Shown piece after piece: positions 51,003 through 60,120 of a DNA stretch of 64,000 nucleotides. Source of the DNA: Actinomycetota bacterium (GTDB lineage: Bacteria > Actinomycetota > Nitriliruptoria > Nitriliruptorales > Nitriliruptoraceae). The stretch lies in NCBI GenBank assembly GCA_019347575.1, contig JAHWKY010000022.1:1-64000 (forward strand). The letters are read 5' to 3'. The position numbers were made by a program, and so were the translations under genes. The notes below the pieces were generated by a model. That model searched no databases. It was not told where the DNA came from and was given only the letters and a program-made list of their open reading frames with translations. Numbering within the stretch: the stretch's first letter is position 1; every line of letters begins with the position of its first letter.

Positions 51003-51171
51003 GCCGCCCCCTCCACCGGATCGGGAGCAGGAACCTGCCCGATGATCGCCGCGATGCGAAGGACCGATACCCGGACGAGGGGAGGGGACCGGTGCGACTA
51101 CCGTCGAGGCTGCGGTGTGCGATGGATCGGCGAGGTCTCGAGCAGTGCAGCCGCGAAGGAGGAGTGAAGCC

Positions 51172-51795
51172 GTGAACGACGTGCTCGACCGCGCCTGGGT
51201 CGCACTGTTCGATCGTGCGGCAGCGCTGGTCGACCGTGGTGACGGCTACCGGCTGCGCCACCAACTCGTGGCCCCTGCGACGGGTCGCGTCCTCGAGGTC
51301 GGGGCGGGCACGGGCCGCAACCTGGCGCTCTACCGCGACGCCGACGAGGTCGTCGCGCTCGAGCCCGATCGCGTCGCCCGTGGGTACGCCGAGCAACGCG
51401 CACGGCTCGCGCCGGTGCCGGTCACGCTGGTCGACGGCGATGCCCAGGCGTTGCCGTTCGATGACGACACGTTCGACACGGTCATCGCCAGCCTCGTGCT
51501 CTGCACCATCCCCGACCTCGATCGCGGCCTGCACGAGCTGCGTCGGGTGCTCCGCCCGGAGGGCAGGTTGCGGTTCTGGGAGCACGTCCGCAGCGACGAC
51601 CCGCGCCTCGCCCGCTGGCAGGATCGCCTCGAGGGACCGTGGGGTTGGATCGGTCGCGGCTGCAGACCCAACCGCGACACCACGGCCGAGCTCCACCGAG
51701 CGTGGTTCGAGATCGTCGACCTGGACGCCTACGAGGCGCCCGGGTACCCGCCGATCGTGCGTCCCCACGTCATCGGGGTCGCCACGCCCGTGTGA
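51172..51795 (+). CDS. Class I SAM-dependent methyltransferase
   Basis: 207 residues from the GTG at 51172 (AAGGAGGAG upstream); an earlier GTG adds unrelated residues. Motif I is GRVLEVGAGTGRNLALY, motif II the acidic VVALEPDRVARG, and motif III ASLVLCTIPDLDRGLHELRRVLRPEGRLRFWEHV, which matches UbiE/Coq5-like methyltransferases. Gly-x-Gly-x-Gly binds S-adenosylmethionine. The end GCRPNRDT suggests a Cys-containing substrate loop. The methyl acceptor is unknown. Confidence 0.9.
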   Translation: MNDVLDRAWVALFDRAAALVDRGDGYRLRHQLVAPATGRVLEVGAGTGRNLALYRDADEVVALEPDRVARGYAEQRARLAPVPVTLVDGDAQALPFDDDTFDTVIASLVLCTIPDLDRGLHELRRVLRPEGRLRFWEHVRSDDPRLARWQDRLEGPWGWIGRGCRPNRDTTAELHRAWFEIVDLDAYEAPGYPPIVRPHVIGVATPV

Positions 51796-51920
51796 GGGGT
51801 GGGGCGGCGGGCGGAGCCGCGGAGGTCGTGCGAGAGGGCAGCGACGCCCGCCGCCACGGCGCACCGCGCGCCGTCGGCCGGAAGAGGCGGCATCCGAGCG
51901 GGCGTTAACAACGGACGAGT

Positions 51921-51946
51921 CGGACGTGGCCTCATGGCCACATCCG
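51921..51946. promoter_or_regulatory. Inverted repeat upstream of the sigma factor
   Basis: CGGACGTGGCC (51921-51931) and GGCCACATCCG (51936-51946), 11-bp arms with one mismatch and a TCAT loop, 119 bp before the sigma gene. TAGGGT at 51976-51981 is a possible -10. The rest of the 51796-52064 interval shows no gene. Confidence 0.4.
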
Positions 51947-52064
51947 TGCGCTCGGCGCGCACATGGCCCGGTGCTAGGGTCCACGCGCTAACGCAGCGGG
52001 ACCCACTCGCACTCCCCTCCGAGAGGGTCCGGCGGCCGGTCGCTGCCGGGCAGGAGGGGAAGAC

Positions 52065-53180
52065 ATGACCACCGCACGAGCCACCGGCGCGACGGCTCGC
52101 CGGATGCGCCGTCGCGAGCTCGATCCGCTCGACAGCTACCGTCATGCGTCCGACGAGGTCCTTGTCGCGTCCGCGTCCGCCGGTGACGGCGCGGCGTTCA
52201 ACGCGCTGATCGAGCGCTACGGGTCGATGATCCGCTCGGTCTGTCGTCGTCGGCTGCGCAACGAGCACGACGTCGAGGACGCGGTCCAAGAGACCCTGGC
52301 GCGGGCCGTGGCCGCGCTGCCCACGCTCCGGGACGGTCGCTGTGTCGGAGGCTGGCTGCGCACCATCGCGTCGCGCTGCGCCATCGACCAGTGCCGGCGG
52401 AGCGTCATCGCCGTCGATGAACTCGATGACCTCGTGGACGAGGGTGCACGCCCCGAGGATCGGGTGCTCCTCGACGATGACGCCAAGGAGCTGCACGCCC
52501 ACCTCGCCGGCCTGTCCGACCGGGACCGCGGGGCGCTGTGGCTGCGCGACGCCGAGGGGGCACCGGTCGCGGACGTCGCCCACTTCCTCGGTGTCACCGA
52601 GGGCTCGGCGCGCGTGGCACTGACCCGGGCGCGGCACAAGCTGCGAGCCGCCTACGGCAACCTCGTTCTGACGCCGCTGTTCGCGCTGCGCGACTGGACC
52701 CGTCGCTTCCGTCACCCCGTCGGATCCGAGACGGCCGTGACCGCCGCGATCGCCCAGGCCGGTCTCGCCGTCGCGTTGGTGGTCATGCCCGGGTCGAGCG
52801 CGGGCGGATCGGGACCGGGTGCCGTCGATCTGAGCGACACGGTGCACCTGCTGGCGAGCCACGAGGTAGCGACGGCCCCAGCCCTGTCCACGCCGACCGA
52901 CGGCTCCGTCGTACGACTACCCGCCGAGGCCCTGTCCGCAGGTCGGGTCACCGCCCCGGACAGCTCCAGCGTCGAACCGCCCACCATGGACGCCCCGTGG
53001 GCGGATACCGAACTCGGACCTCTGGTCGTCGACGATCGGCCACCGGGAGGAACCGACACCGAACGTGTCGACGTCGAGGACGGTTCCGATGTGGTCAGCC
53101 TCACGGTCGAGCTCCACCTCGAGGCCACGACTCCTGACGTCCTCGCCGACGCTCCCCTGCAGATCGGAGGTACATCGTGA
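52065..53180 (+). CDS. ECF-like sigma factor with C-terminal membrane helix and extracytoplasmic tail
   Basis: 371 residues. The ATG follows AGGAGGGG. Sigma region 2 (about 42-112) reads AFNALIERYGSMIRSVCRRRL and DVEDAVQETLARAVAALPTL. Region 4 (about 148-198) has SDRDRGALWLRDAEG and VTEGSARVALTRARHKL. After a 20-residue linker comes a hydrophobic helix (about 222-241, AVTAAIAQAGLAVALVV) and about 130 Pro/Thr/Asp-rich residues that would lie outside the membrane. Most ECF factors are about 180-200 residues and soluble. The tail may sense an external signal or hold the factor inactive until cleaved, doing the work of an anti-sigma factor in cis (inference). Overlaps the next gene by GTGA. Confidence 0.88.
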   Translation: MTTARATGATARRMRRRELDPLDSYRHASDEVLVASASAGDGAAFNALIERYGSMIRSVCRRRLRNEHDVEDAVQETLARAVAALPTLRDGRCVGGWLRTIASRCAIDQCRRSVIAVDELDDLVDEGARPEDRVLLDDDAKELHAHLAGLSDRDRGALWLRDAEGAPVADVAHFLGVTEGSARVALTRARHKLRAAYGNLVLTPLFALRDWTRRFRHPVGSETAVTAAIAQAGLAVALVVMPGSSAGGSGPGAVDLSDTVHLLASHEVATAPALSTPTDGSVVRLPAEALSAGRVTAPDSSSVEPPTMDAPWADTELGPLVVDDRPPGGTDTERVDVEDGSDVVSLTVELHLEATTPDVLADAPLQIGGTS

Positions 53181-53383
53181 CCAGCCGCTGGATCGTCTAC
53201 CTGGTCCTCGCGTTCGCGGCGTTCGCGAGCCTGGCCTTCACCCCGACCGATGACGTCCGCGCCGCGGCGCAGCTCGACGTCAGGTTCGACGACCGCATCG
53301 GGGTCGGAGCGTGCGCCAAGGCCCACGTGATGTGGGTCAAGGTCGACCGCACGTGCGTGTGGGTCGGCTGGCCTCCGGGCTGA
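53177..53383 (+). CDS. Small exported protein coupled to the sigma factor (68 aa)
   Basis: The GTG start overlaps the sigma factor stop. A signal peptide or anchor (about 1-30, WIVYLVLAFAAFASLAF, then VRAAA) is followed by about 38 residues, QLDVRFDDRIGVGACAKAHV and MWVKVDRTCVWVGWPPG, with two cysteines that could form a disulphide. No family recognised. Translational coupling suggests it is a partner or product of the membrane-tailed sigma factor. Confidence 0.7.
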   Translation: MTSRWIVYLVLAFAAFASLAFTPTDDVRAAAQLDVRFDDRIGVGACAKAHVMWVKVDRTCVWVGWPPG

Positions 53384-53450
53384 GACTCCGACGGGAAGCG
53401 CTCGCCACGAAGTCCTCGGGGCGGTGACGTAGTCTCCCCGCCGCGGGCGT

Positions 53451-53474
53451 GATCGTGGCGCGTCCGTCACGATC
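53451..53474. promoter_or_regulatory. Inverted repeat upstream of the metzincin gene
   Basis: GATCGTG (53451-53457) and CACGATC (53468-53474), perfect 7-bp arms with a 10-nt spacer, 20 bp before the GTG start. TAGTCT at 53430-53435 could be a -10. A candidate operator or 5' hairpin. Confidence 0.4.
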
Positions 53475-53494
53475 CGACCGGCGAGGGCTCCTGC

Positions 53495-56400
53495 GTGCGA
53501 CTCCGCATCGTCGTCACCGTCCTGGCTCTGCTGAGCGCTGCGCTCATGGTCCCCTCCGCCGGAGCCGCGCCGGGGCACGAACCCACCGACCTCGCCCGGC
53601 GCCCCGCCTCGCCCAACCCGTTCCTCGCGCTGCTGCCCACCTCGCAGGAGCCCGACGTCAAGTCGTGGTCCGCGTACAGCGCGGAGCACGGCCGGCGAGC
53701 CCACGTCAGCGAGCCGGATCCAGGGACCGGGTCGGTGCAGGTCGTCGCTAGCGACGAGTCGGAACCCAACGACACCTACGCGACCGGTGACACGGTCGCT
53801 GGGTTCGGGACCGCGATCGGGGAGGACAACGAGGCGCAGCTGTCGGGGCACCTGGAGCCCCTCCCCGCTGCGCCGAGCGGTGTGTACGGGGGCGAGGACG
53901 ACGGCGCCCGCGGTACGGCGACCGTCACCGGCCTGACGTTCGGGACGGCGGTCAGCTACAGCGCCGAGATCGGCGACGGGCCGCACGGCTCCAGCGGCAG
54001 CGGCAGCGGCGACCTCGATTACTACCGGGTCGAGGCCGAGCCCGGCGAGCACATCGTCGTGGACGTCGATGCCTCCGAGGTCGGTTCGAGTCTCGATCCG
54101 ACGGTGGCGATCTTCACCGGGTCCCAGCCGGCGACGGGCTCCGACGGTGAGCTGCCGCAGTGGGTGGCGTTCAACGACGACGCAGGTGGGACGCTCGACA
54201 GCTTCCTGGACTTCACTGTCGAGGACGCTGACACCTACTACGTGCTGGTAACCGGGTTCGGTACCAAACCGAAGAACCTCGATGACTCCGCCAGCGGGAC
54301 CGGTGCTGAGAGCGAGGGCCCGTATGAGGTCACGATCGCCCGCACGGTGCCCGACATCGACTTCTACAGCTTCTCGCTCGACGCGGGGGACGTCCTGGGT
54401 GCGACGATCACCTCGGGCGACGTCAACCGGGTCGCCATCCACGGACCCGGTGGGACGCTGCTGATGGCCTCGAACCACGATCCGGTGTTCGGGGCGTACC
54501 CCGGTCAGTCGCCGCTGGAAGGAGGGGGACCCCACGCCGCGATCGTCGCCCACTCCAGCGGTACCTACGCGGTCGCCGTGGGCGCGGGTGCAGGTCCGTA
54601 CGAGGTGTCGCTGCAGGCCTACCTGCCTGGCTCCGAGGGTGGCTTCGGCTCGGACCAGCAGGTCGTGTTCCTCGACTTCGACGGTGCGACCATCGCCGAC
54701 GCCGACCGGATCTGGGGCGGCAAGCCCGACGCCCGGCTGTCCCCGCTCCGTGACTTCCTCACCCGCTGGGGACTAGACGCATCGGACGAGGATGCGCTGA
54801 TCGACCGGATCGTCGCGGTCGTGCGCGAGAACGTCGACCGGGACCTTCGCGGCGGACTCAACGGTGACCGCGACACGAGCGGCACCCGTGGGAGCTTCGA
54901 CGTCGAGATCCTCAACAGCCGTGACCACCCCGACCCCGGTGACGGCAGGCTGGTGTCCCGGATCGTCATCGGCGGGACCATCGAAGAGCTGGGTGTCCCC
55001 ACTATCGGGATCGCCCAGTCCATCGACCTCGGCAACTACGACCTGTCGGAGATCGGGGTGGTCCTGCTCGACCTGCTGTCGACCCCCTCCAGCAACGCCA
55101 ACTCCTTCAACAGCGTCCCCCGCGGTTCGAGCGCGACGAAGCTGGAGCTGGTCGGCACCGGCGTGGGCAACATCGCGGCCCACGAACTGGGCCACGTCCT
55201 CGGTAGCTGGCACACCGACCCGTTGAACGCCGCCCCCCAGCTGATGGATCAGGGTGGGTTCCTGCCCAACCTCGTCGGAGTCGGCGACAACGGCGTCTTC
55301 GACGACGGCGGCGACGACACCGACGTCGACTTCGGCACTGACATCTACGTGGCCGAAGAGGGTTTCGTCGGCCTCGAACACACCGCGGCCCACACCGCAC
55401 ACGCGCTGTCGACCGGCACGCTCGACGTCGCACCGGACGCCTTCGGGGGTCTCCCGATCGGAGGCGATCTCGGCGTGAGCCCGAGCGACGGCGTCCTCGC
55501 CAACGACCGGGGTGGTCGCGCGGGAGAGCTGACGGCGAGCCTCGCACGCCCCGCCTGGCACGGCGACGTCACGCTCGCTCCGGACGGCAGCTTCCTGTAC
55601 AACCACGACGGTGGCTCGGGCGTCACCGACACGTTCAGCTACACGGCGACCGCCACCGGCCACCCGTCGCCAGCGACCACGGTGACGATCGAGGTGGGCG
55701 TGGACGAGACCTTCCGGCTGTGGGGTGACGACCGGATCCTGACCGCTGTGGACATCAGCCAGAGCAGCTTCCCCGCCAACGGGACCGGCGCCCTCGGGTT
55801 CGGATCGGCGAGTCAGGCCAAGGCCGTCGTGCTCGCGCGTTCCGACGACTTCGCCGACGGATTGACGGGGACGCCCTTCGCCCACGCGGTCGGCGCCCCG
55901 CTGCTGCTGACTCCCCCGGACGAGCTGTCCGTCGCCACACGAACGGAGATCCGACGACTGCTCGGCGGCGCCGGCACCGTCTACGTGCTCGGCGGCGAGG
56001 TGGCGGTCCACCCCGAGGTGGTGCTCGAGCTCCGAGCCGAGGGGCACGTCGTCGAGCGGATCTTCGGTCAGAACCGCTACGAGACCGCGGCCGCGATCGC
56101 CCGTGCCCTGGGCAGCGTCGACACCGTGATCGTCGCCCGAGCGACCGTCTTCGCCGACGCGCTCGCGGCAGGTCCCGCCGCGATCGCGAGCAACGGCGCT
56201 ATCGTCCTGTCGGCCGACGACCAGCCCCATCCCGTCACGACGGACTACCTGGACGAGGTCGGCGCTGCGACGGTGTTCGCCGCCGGTGGCCCGGCAGCCA
56301 CCGCGTATCCCGGCGCGGTTCCGCTCGTCGGCGGCACCAGGTTCGAGACCGCGGAACTCGTGGCGGCTGAGTTCTTCGACCGTCCGCCGACTGTCGGCGT

Positions 56401-56617
56401 CGCCCGCTCCGACGTCTTCGCCGACGCGCTCACGGGCGGCGTTCACGCCGGGAAGGCCGGCGGACCGATCCTCCTCACCGAGACGCACACGCTGCACGCC
56501 ACGACGGCGCGCTACCTGCTCCACCACGCGGCCGACCTGCGGGTGGCGTGGGTCTACGGCGGAGAGGCCGCGGTCGCCGAGCCCGTCGTGGCAGCGGTCG
56601 GCGCCGCCATCGGCTGA
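53495..56617 (+). CDS. Secreted metzincin-type metalloprotease with cell-wall-binding repeats
   Basis: 1040 residues. Signal peptide (about 1-25, ending GAAPG). Two beta-rich pre-peptidase-C-like regions (about 85-270 and 280-380) precede the protease domain (about 385-640), which carries HELGHVLGSWH at 563-573, the H-E-x-x-H-x-x-G-x-x-H zinc site, and LMDQGG about 10 residues later as a Met-turn candidate. A cadherin-like Ig module (about 660-735) follows, then three cell-wall-binding type 2 repeats (about 740-1040; VYVLGGEVAVHPEV, RYETAAAIARALG, VIVARATVFADALA). It probably remains attached to the wall and degrades or processes extracellular proteins. Confidence 0.9.
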   Translation: MRLRIVVTVLALLSAALMVPSAGAAPGHEPTDLARRPASPNPFLALLPTSQEPDVKSWSAYSAEHGRRAHVSEPDPGTGSVQVVASDESEPNDTYATGDTVAGFGTAIGEDNEAQLSGHLEPLPAAPSGVYGGEDDGARGTATVTGLTFGTAVSYSAEIGDGPHGSSGSGSGDLDYYRVEAEPGEHIVVDVDASEVGSSLDPTVAIFTGSQPATGSDGELPQWVAFNDDAGGTLDSFLDFTVEDADTYYVLVTGFGTKPKNLDDSASGTGAESEGPYEVTIARTVPDIDFYSFSLDAGDVLGATITSGDVNRVAIHGPGGTLLMASNHDPVFGAYPGQSPLEGGGPHAAIVAHSSGTYAVAVGAGAGPYEVSLQAYLPGSEGGFGSDQQVVFLDFDGATIADADRIWGGKPDARLSPLRDFLTRWGLDASDEDALIDRIVAVVRENVDRDLRGGLNGDRDTSGTRGSFDVEILNSRDHPDPGDGRLVSRIVIGGTIEELGVPTIGIAQSIDLGNYDLSEIGVVLLDLLSTPSSNANSFNSVPRGSSATKLELVGTGVGNIAAHELGHVLGSWHTDPLNAAPQLMDQGGFLPNLVGVGDNGVFDDGGDDTDVDFGTDIYVAEEGFVGLEHTAAHTAHALSTGTLDVAPDAFGGLPIGGDLGVSPSDGVLANDRGGRAGELTASLARPAWHGDVTLAPDGSFLYNHDGGSGVTDTFSYTATATGHPSPATTVTIEVGVDETFRLWGDDRILTAVDISQSSFPANGTGALGFGSASQAKAVVLARSDDFADGLTGTPFAHAVGAPLLLTPPDELSVATRTEIRRLLGGAGTVYVLGGEVAVHPEVVLELRAEGHVVERIFGQNRYETAAAIARALGSVDTVIVARATVFADALAAGPAAIASNGAIVLSADDQPHPVTTDYLDEVGAATVFAAGGPAATAYPGAVPLVGGTRFETAELVAAEFFDRPPTVGVARSDVFADALTGGVHAGKAGGPILLTETHTLHATTARYLLHHAADLRVAWVYGGEAAVAEPVVAAVGAAIG

Positions 56618-56677
56618 GGTTCAAGGTGCACATCGGGCGTACCGACCATCGAGGTACGCGACACACGAGGTGCACGG

Positions 56678-57886
56678 TTGTCGGATCGGGCGGTGGGGGA
56701 GGCGGGGCTGCCATCGGTCGTCGGCAGCGTGCTGCACCACGCCCGCGAACACCTCGGCGTCGATGCCGCCTACCTGACCGAGTTCCGGGGCGACAGCCAG
56801 GTCGTCCGCGCGGTCGTCGGTGAGGGCGAGCGTTTCGGGGCGGCCCTGGGGACGCAACTCGCGCTGAACCGCAGCTACTGCGTGCGGATGCTGGCTGGGA
56901 TGGTGTCCAACGTGGTCCCCGACGTCGGCGCCGACCCGAACGCTGGACGCCTCGCCCGCCGCATCGGGCTGCCCCTGGGCGCCTACGCCGGCGTCGCCGT
57001 CAGGCTGCCTTCGGGCCTGCCCTACGGCTCGCTGTGCTGCGTATCCGCTCGGCCGCGGCCCACGTTCGGCCCCCACGACGCGCAGTTCCTGCACGTCCTC
57101 GCCGGGATCGTGGCCGACGAGCTGCAGCGTGAGCGTGACGAGCTCGACGGCGACGTCGCCACGGTGGAGCGCATCCGCGCGGCGGTACGGGGCGAAGGTC
57201 TCGCGGTCGTCTTCCAACCGATCATCGACCTGACGTCGGGCGCCACCCGCGGTGTGGAGGCGCTCGCCCGGTTCGAGGGACCACCCGCGCGCCCGCCTGA
57301 CCTGTGGTTCGCCGAGGCACATCGCCTGGGCGTGGGTGTCGAGCTCGAGGCGACCGCCCTCGCCGCGGCCATCCGCGCCGGCGAGATGATCCGCCAGGAC
57401 TGGTACCTCAGCGTCAACGCCTCGCCCGCGCTGCTGCTCTCGGGACGGTTGGAGCGGCTGATCTCGGACCGCATCGATCCCACCCGCCTCGTCGTCGAGG
57501 TGACCGAGCACGTCGCCGTAGAGGACTACGACGCCCTTCGGGCCGCGATCGCGGGGCTCAGGGAGGCCGGGGCTCGGCTCGCGGTCGACGACGCCGGCGC
57601 CGGGTTCGCGAGCCTGCACCACATCGCCCGGCTGCGTCCCGACATCATCAAGCTCGACGCGTCACTCACGCGCTACGTCGGGCAGGACGTCCACTACGAC
57701 GCCGTCACCGAGGCGCTCGTTCGGCTCGCCGAGCGCTCCGGAGCGGTCATCGTCGCCGAGGCGGTCGAGGCGCCGCACACGCTGGATGCGCTGCGTGGTC
57801 ACGGGCTGGCGTCGGGCCAGGGCTACCTGTTCGCCGCCCCGGCCCCCGTCGTCGACCTCCGCGAGTCCTACCCGGTCGCGGTCTGA
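56678..57886 (+). CDS. GAF-EAL protein, probable cyclic-di-GMP phosphodiesterase
   Basis: 402 residues from a TTG. An N-terminal GAF-like domain (about 5-150, SVLHHAREHLGVDAAYLTEF, SYCVRMLAGMV, GLPYGSLCCVSARP) is followed by an EAL domain (about 165-400). Catalytic features are intact: GVEALAR (the EAL Glu), SVNAS, EVTEHV, VDDAGAGFAS, IIKLDAS, AEAVE and GQGYLFA. It should hydrolyse cyclic-di-GMP under control of the GAF sensor. No membrane segment. No GGDEF domain is present in the window. Confidence 0.92.
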   Translation: MSDRAVGEAGLPSVVGSVLHHAREHLGVDAAYLTEFRGDSQVVRAVVGEGERFGAALGTQLALNRSYCVRMLAGMVSNVVPDVGADPNAGRLARRIGLPLGAYAGVAVRLPSGLPYGSLCCVSARPRPTFGPHDAQFLHVLAGIVADELQRERDELDGDVATVERIRAAVRGEGLAVVFQPIIDLTSGATRGVEALARFEGPPARPPDLWFAEAHRLGVGVELEATALAAAIRAGEMIRQDWYLSVNASPALLLSGRLERLISDRIDPTRLVVEVTEHVAVEDYDALRAAIAGLREAGARLAVDDAGAGFASLHHIARLRPDIIKLDASLTRYVGQDVHYDAVTEALVRLAERSGAVIVAEAVEAPHTLDALRGHGLASGQGYLFAAPAPVVDLRESYPVAV

Positions 57887-58045
57887 TCGCGGGTCGGCTC
57901 CACACGGTCGGGCGGGCGACTCGTGCGTTCCGCGTCCCAGGGCGTACCCTGGTGAAGTGCGGTGACGCGCCGCGCCCTCGGCGCCAGGCGGTCACCGACC
58001 GACAGCCTCTCCATAACCCCCCACAGCGAACTGAGGTGCACGCGT

Positions 58046-58426
58046 TTGATCACGGTTGGTGACATCGTCAAGGGAACCGTCGTCCGTCTCGAGGACTACG
58101 GCGCGTTCGTCGAGATCTCGCCTGCGGAGAACGCCCAGCCGATCACCGGCCTGGTCCACATCTCCGAGGTCGATCGCGACTTCGTCGAGAACATCTATGC
58201 CTACCTCACCGAGGGCCAGGAGGTCGAGGTCAAGATCGTCGGGCTCAAGGACGACGGCAAGGTCGACCTGTCCATCAAGCAGGCCGATCCTGAGTACGAG
58301 GACATCCCCGAGCCGCCCCGCCGCAGCAAGCTCGACAAGGACTTCGACAAGCGTCTGCGCAAGTTCATGCACTCCTCGCAGATGATCCAGGGTGAGGCCC
58401 GCCGCCAGAAGCGCGGCAAGCTGTAG
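58046..58426 (+). CDS. S1-domain RNA-binding protein (GSP13/YugI-like)
   Basis: 126 residues from the TTG at 58046, which has GAGGTG 7 nt upstream; a longer upstream frame is non-homologous. The S1 domain (about 4-80) reads VGDIVKGTVVRLEDYGAFVEIS, GLVHISEV and VKIVGLKDDGKVDLSIKQAD, the canonical OB-fold motifs. The C-terminus is basic and helical (KLDKDFDKRLRKFMHSSQ). Such proteins bind RNA or ribosomes and are often stress-linked. Cytoplasmic. Confidence 0.88.
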   Translation: MITVGDIVKGTVVRLEDYGAFVEISPAENAQPITGLVHISEVDRDFVENIYAYLTEGQEVEVKIVGLKDDGKVDLSIKQADPEYEDIPEPPRRSKLDKDFDKRLRKFMHSSQMIQGEARRQKRGKL

Positions 58427-58481
58427 CTACCGTGCGGGGCTAGTGTTCCACCGACGTCTCAGCTGCTCAGAGGTGACCCCG

Positions 58482-58724
58482 ATGAGAACGACCGAACGCC
58501 TGCGCTGGGTCCTCGCGCTCACCGTCGCCGCGTGGATGCTCGTCCTGCCGGCCGCCAACGCCTACATCGACGCGGGCTCTACCAGCTTCATCTTCGCGTG
58601 GGTCGTCGCCGCTCTCGCCACCATCGGGATGTTCGCCAAGGCCGGTTGGCACCGCATCCGGCGCGTCTTCTCGCGTGGTGGGGACCAGGACGCGGCCGAG
58701 CCGGTCGCTGCTGACCAGGAGTGA
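58482..58724 (+). CDS. Small membrane protein (80 aa)
   Basis: The ATG at 58482 follows GAGGTG. Two hydrophobic helices (RWVLALTVAAWMLVLPAANA and FIFAWVVAALATIGMFAKAG) precede a basic and then acidic tail (RRVFSRGGDQDAAEPV). No family recognised. The GTGA overlap with the methyltransferase gene indicates an operon with the two downstream genes, so it may be a membrane component of the same process. Confidence 0.75.
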   Translation: MRTTERLRWVLALTVAAWMLVLPAANAYIDAGSTSFIFAWVVAALATIGMFAKAGWHRIRRVFSRGGDQDAAEPVAADQE

Positions 58725-60118
58725 CCCCTCCGGCGCCCCGCTCGGACGTGGCGCCCGCCCGTCACCCGGCATCGTTCCGCGACCCCAGCGGGTTCCTGTT
58801 CGTCCGTGACGGGACCCTGTACCGCCAGGTCGACCGTCGCTTCGCCACCGAGTTCGACGCCTTCGTCGACAGCGGGGCGTACGCGGCCATGGTCGACGAG
58901 GGCCTGCTGATCGCGCACGAGGAGGTGGGGCTCGAGCTGAGCGTGGCCGCCGATGCCTACAAGGTCCTGCGCCCCGAACCGCTGTCGACCATCAGCTACC
59001 CCTACGAGTGGTGCCCGGCGCAGCGCCGCGACGCCGCCCTGCTGACCCTGCGGATCCAGAACGTCGCGCTCGATCACGGCCTGACCCTCCGCGACGCCTC
59101 CGCGTACAACGTGCAGTTCGACCGCGGTCGCGCCGTGTTCATCGACACCCTGAGCTTCGCCCCCTGGACCGAGGGTGAGCCCTGGGTCGCGTACCGCCAG
59201 TTCTGTCAACACTTCCTGGCCCCGCTCGCGCTCGAGACCATGGTCGACCCACGTCTCAGCGAGCTGCTGACCACCAACGTCGACGGCATCCCCGTCGACC
59301 TCGCCGCCGCCCTGCTGCCGTTGCGCAGCAAGCTGCGACCCGGACTGCTCGTCCACCTGCACGGGCAGGCGAAGGCCTCAGGCAAGCCGGTCGCGGCCGG
59401 GGAGCAGCGCCGCACCGCGCGTTTCTCGGGCCGGGCGATGCGCGGCCTCGTCGACAACCTGCGCGGGACCGTGTCCAAGCTCACCTGGGAGCCCCAGGGC
59501 ACCTGGACGGGGTACTACGAGGAGGCGTCGCACTACACCGACGCCGCGATGCAGCACAAGGTCGACGTCGTGTCCGCGTGGCTCGGTGACCTCGCACCCC
59601 GCACGGTCTGGGACCTCGGGGCGAACACGGGCCGGTTCGCGCGGCTCGCCGCCGACGCTGGCGCCCACGTCGTCGCGTGGGACATCGACCGGGGCGCGGT
59701 CCAGCGCGGATGGGAGTCGCTCCGCAACGGTGACGTCGACGTCCTGCCGCTCGTGCTCGACCTCGCCAACCCCTCGCCGGCGATCGGCTGGGCCAACGCC
59801 GAGCGCGGCGCGCTGCGCGACCGGGGGCCGGTCGACGTGGTGCTCGCCCTGGGACTGATCCACCACCTCGCGATCGCCAACAACGTCCCGCTGGACCAGG
59901 TCGCCGGCCTGCTCGCCGATCTCGGTGAGCACGCCATCGTCGAGTGGGTCCCTAAGGACGACGCGAAGGTCGGCACGCTGCTGGCCACGCGCGAGGACGT
60001 GTTCGATCGCTACACCGTCGCGGACTTCGAGGCGGCGTTCGCGACCCGCTTCGTCACCGATGCCGTCACCCCGGTGCCGGAGTCGGGGCGCGTGCTCTAC
60101 CGGTTCCGGCGCGCCTGA
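58721..60118 (+). CDS. SAM-dependent methyltransferase (nodulation/NoeA-like)
   Basis: 465 residues. The N-terminal 260 residues (ASFRDPSGFLFVRDGTLYRQVD, LIAHEEVGLEL) match the accessory region of large class I methyltransferases. The SAM site lies at TVWDLGANTGRFARLAADAG (D-x-G-x-x-x-G-x-x) with the next acidic VVAWDID. LALGLIHHLAIANNVPLDQ follows. Likely substrate: a cell-surface glycan or lipid, based on the adjacent sulfatase-like membrane protein; this is inference. The start overlaps the upstream gene by 4 bp. Confidence 0.87.
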   Translation: MTPPAPRSDVAPARHPASFRDPSGFLFVRDGTLYRQVDRRFATEFDAFVDSGAYAAMVDEGLLIAHEEVGLELSVAADAYKVLRPEPLSTISYPYEWCPAQRRDAALLTLRIQNVALDHGLTLRDASAYNVQFDRGRAVFIDTLSFAPWTEGEPWVAYRQFCQHFLAPLALETMVDPRLSELLTTNVDGIPVDLAAALLPLRSKLRPGLLVHLHGQAKASGKPVAAGEQRRTARFSGRAMRGLVDNLRGTVSKLTWEPQGTWTGYYEEASHYTDAAMQHKVDVVSAWLGDLAPRTVWDLGANTGRFARLAADAGAHVVAWDIDRGAVQRGWESLRNGDVDVLPLVLDLANPSPAIGWANAERGALRDRGPVDVVLALGLIHHLAIANNVPLDQVAGLLADLGEHAIVEWVPKDDAKVGTLLATREDVFDRYTVADFEAAFATRFVTDAVTPVPESGRVLYRFRRA

Positions 60119-60120
60119 AG

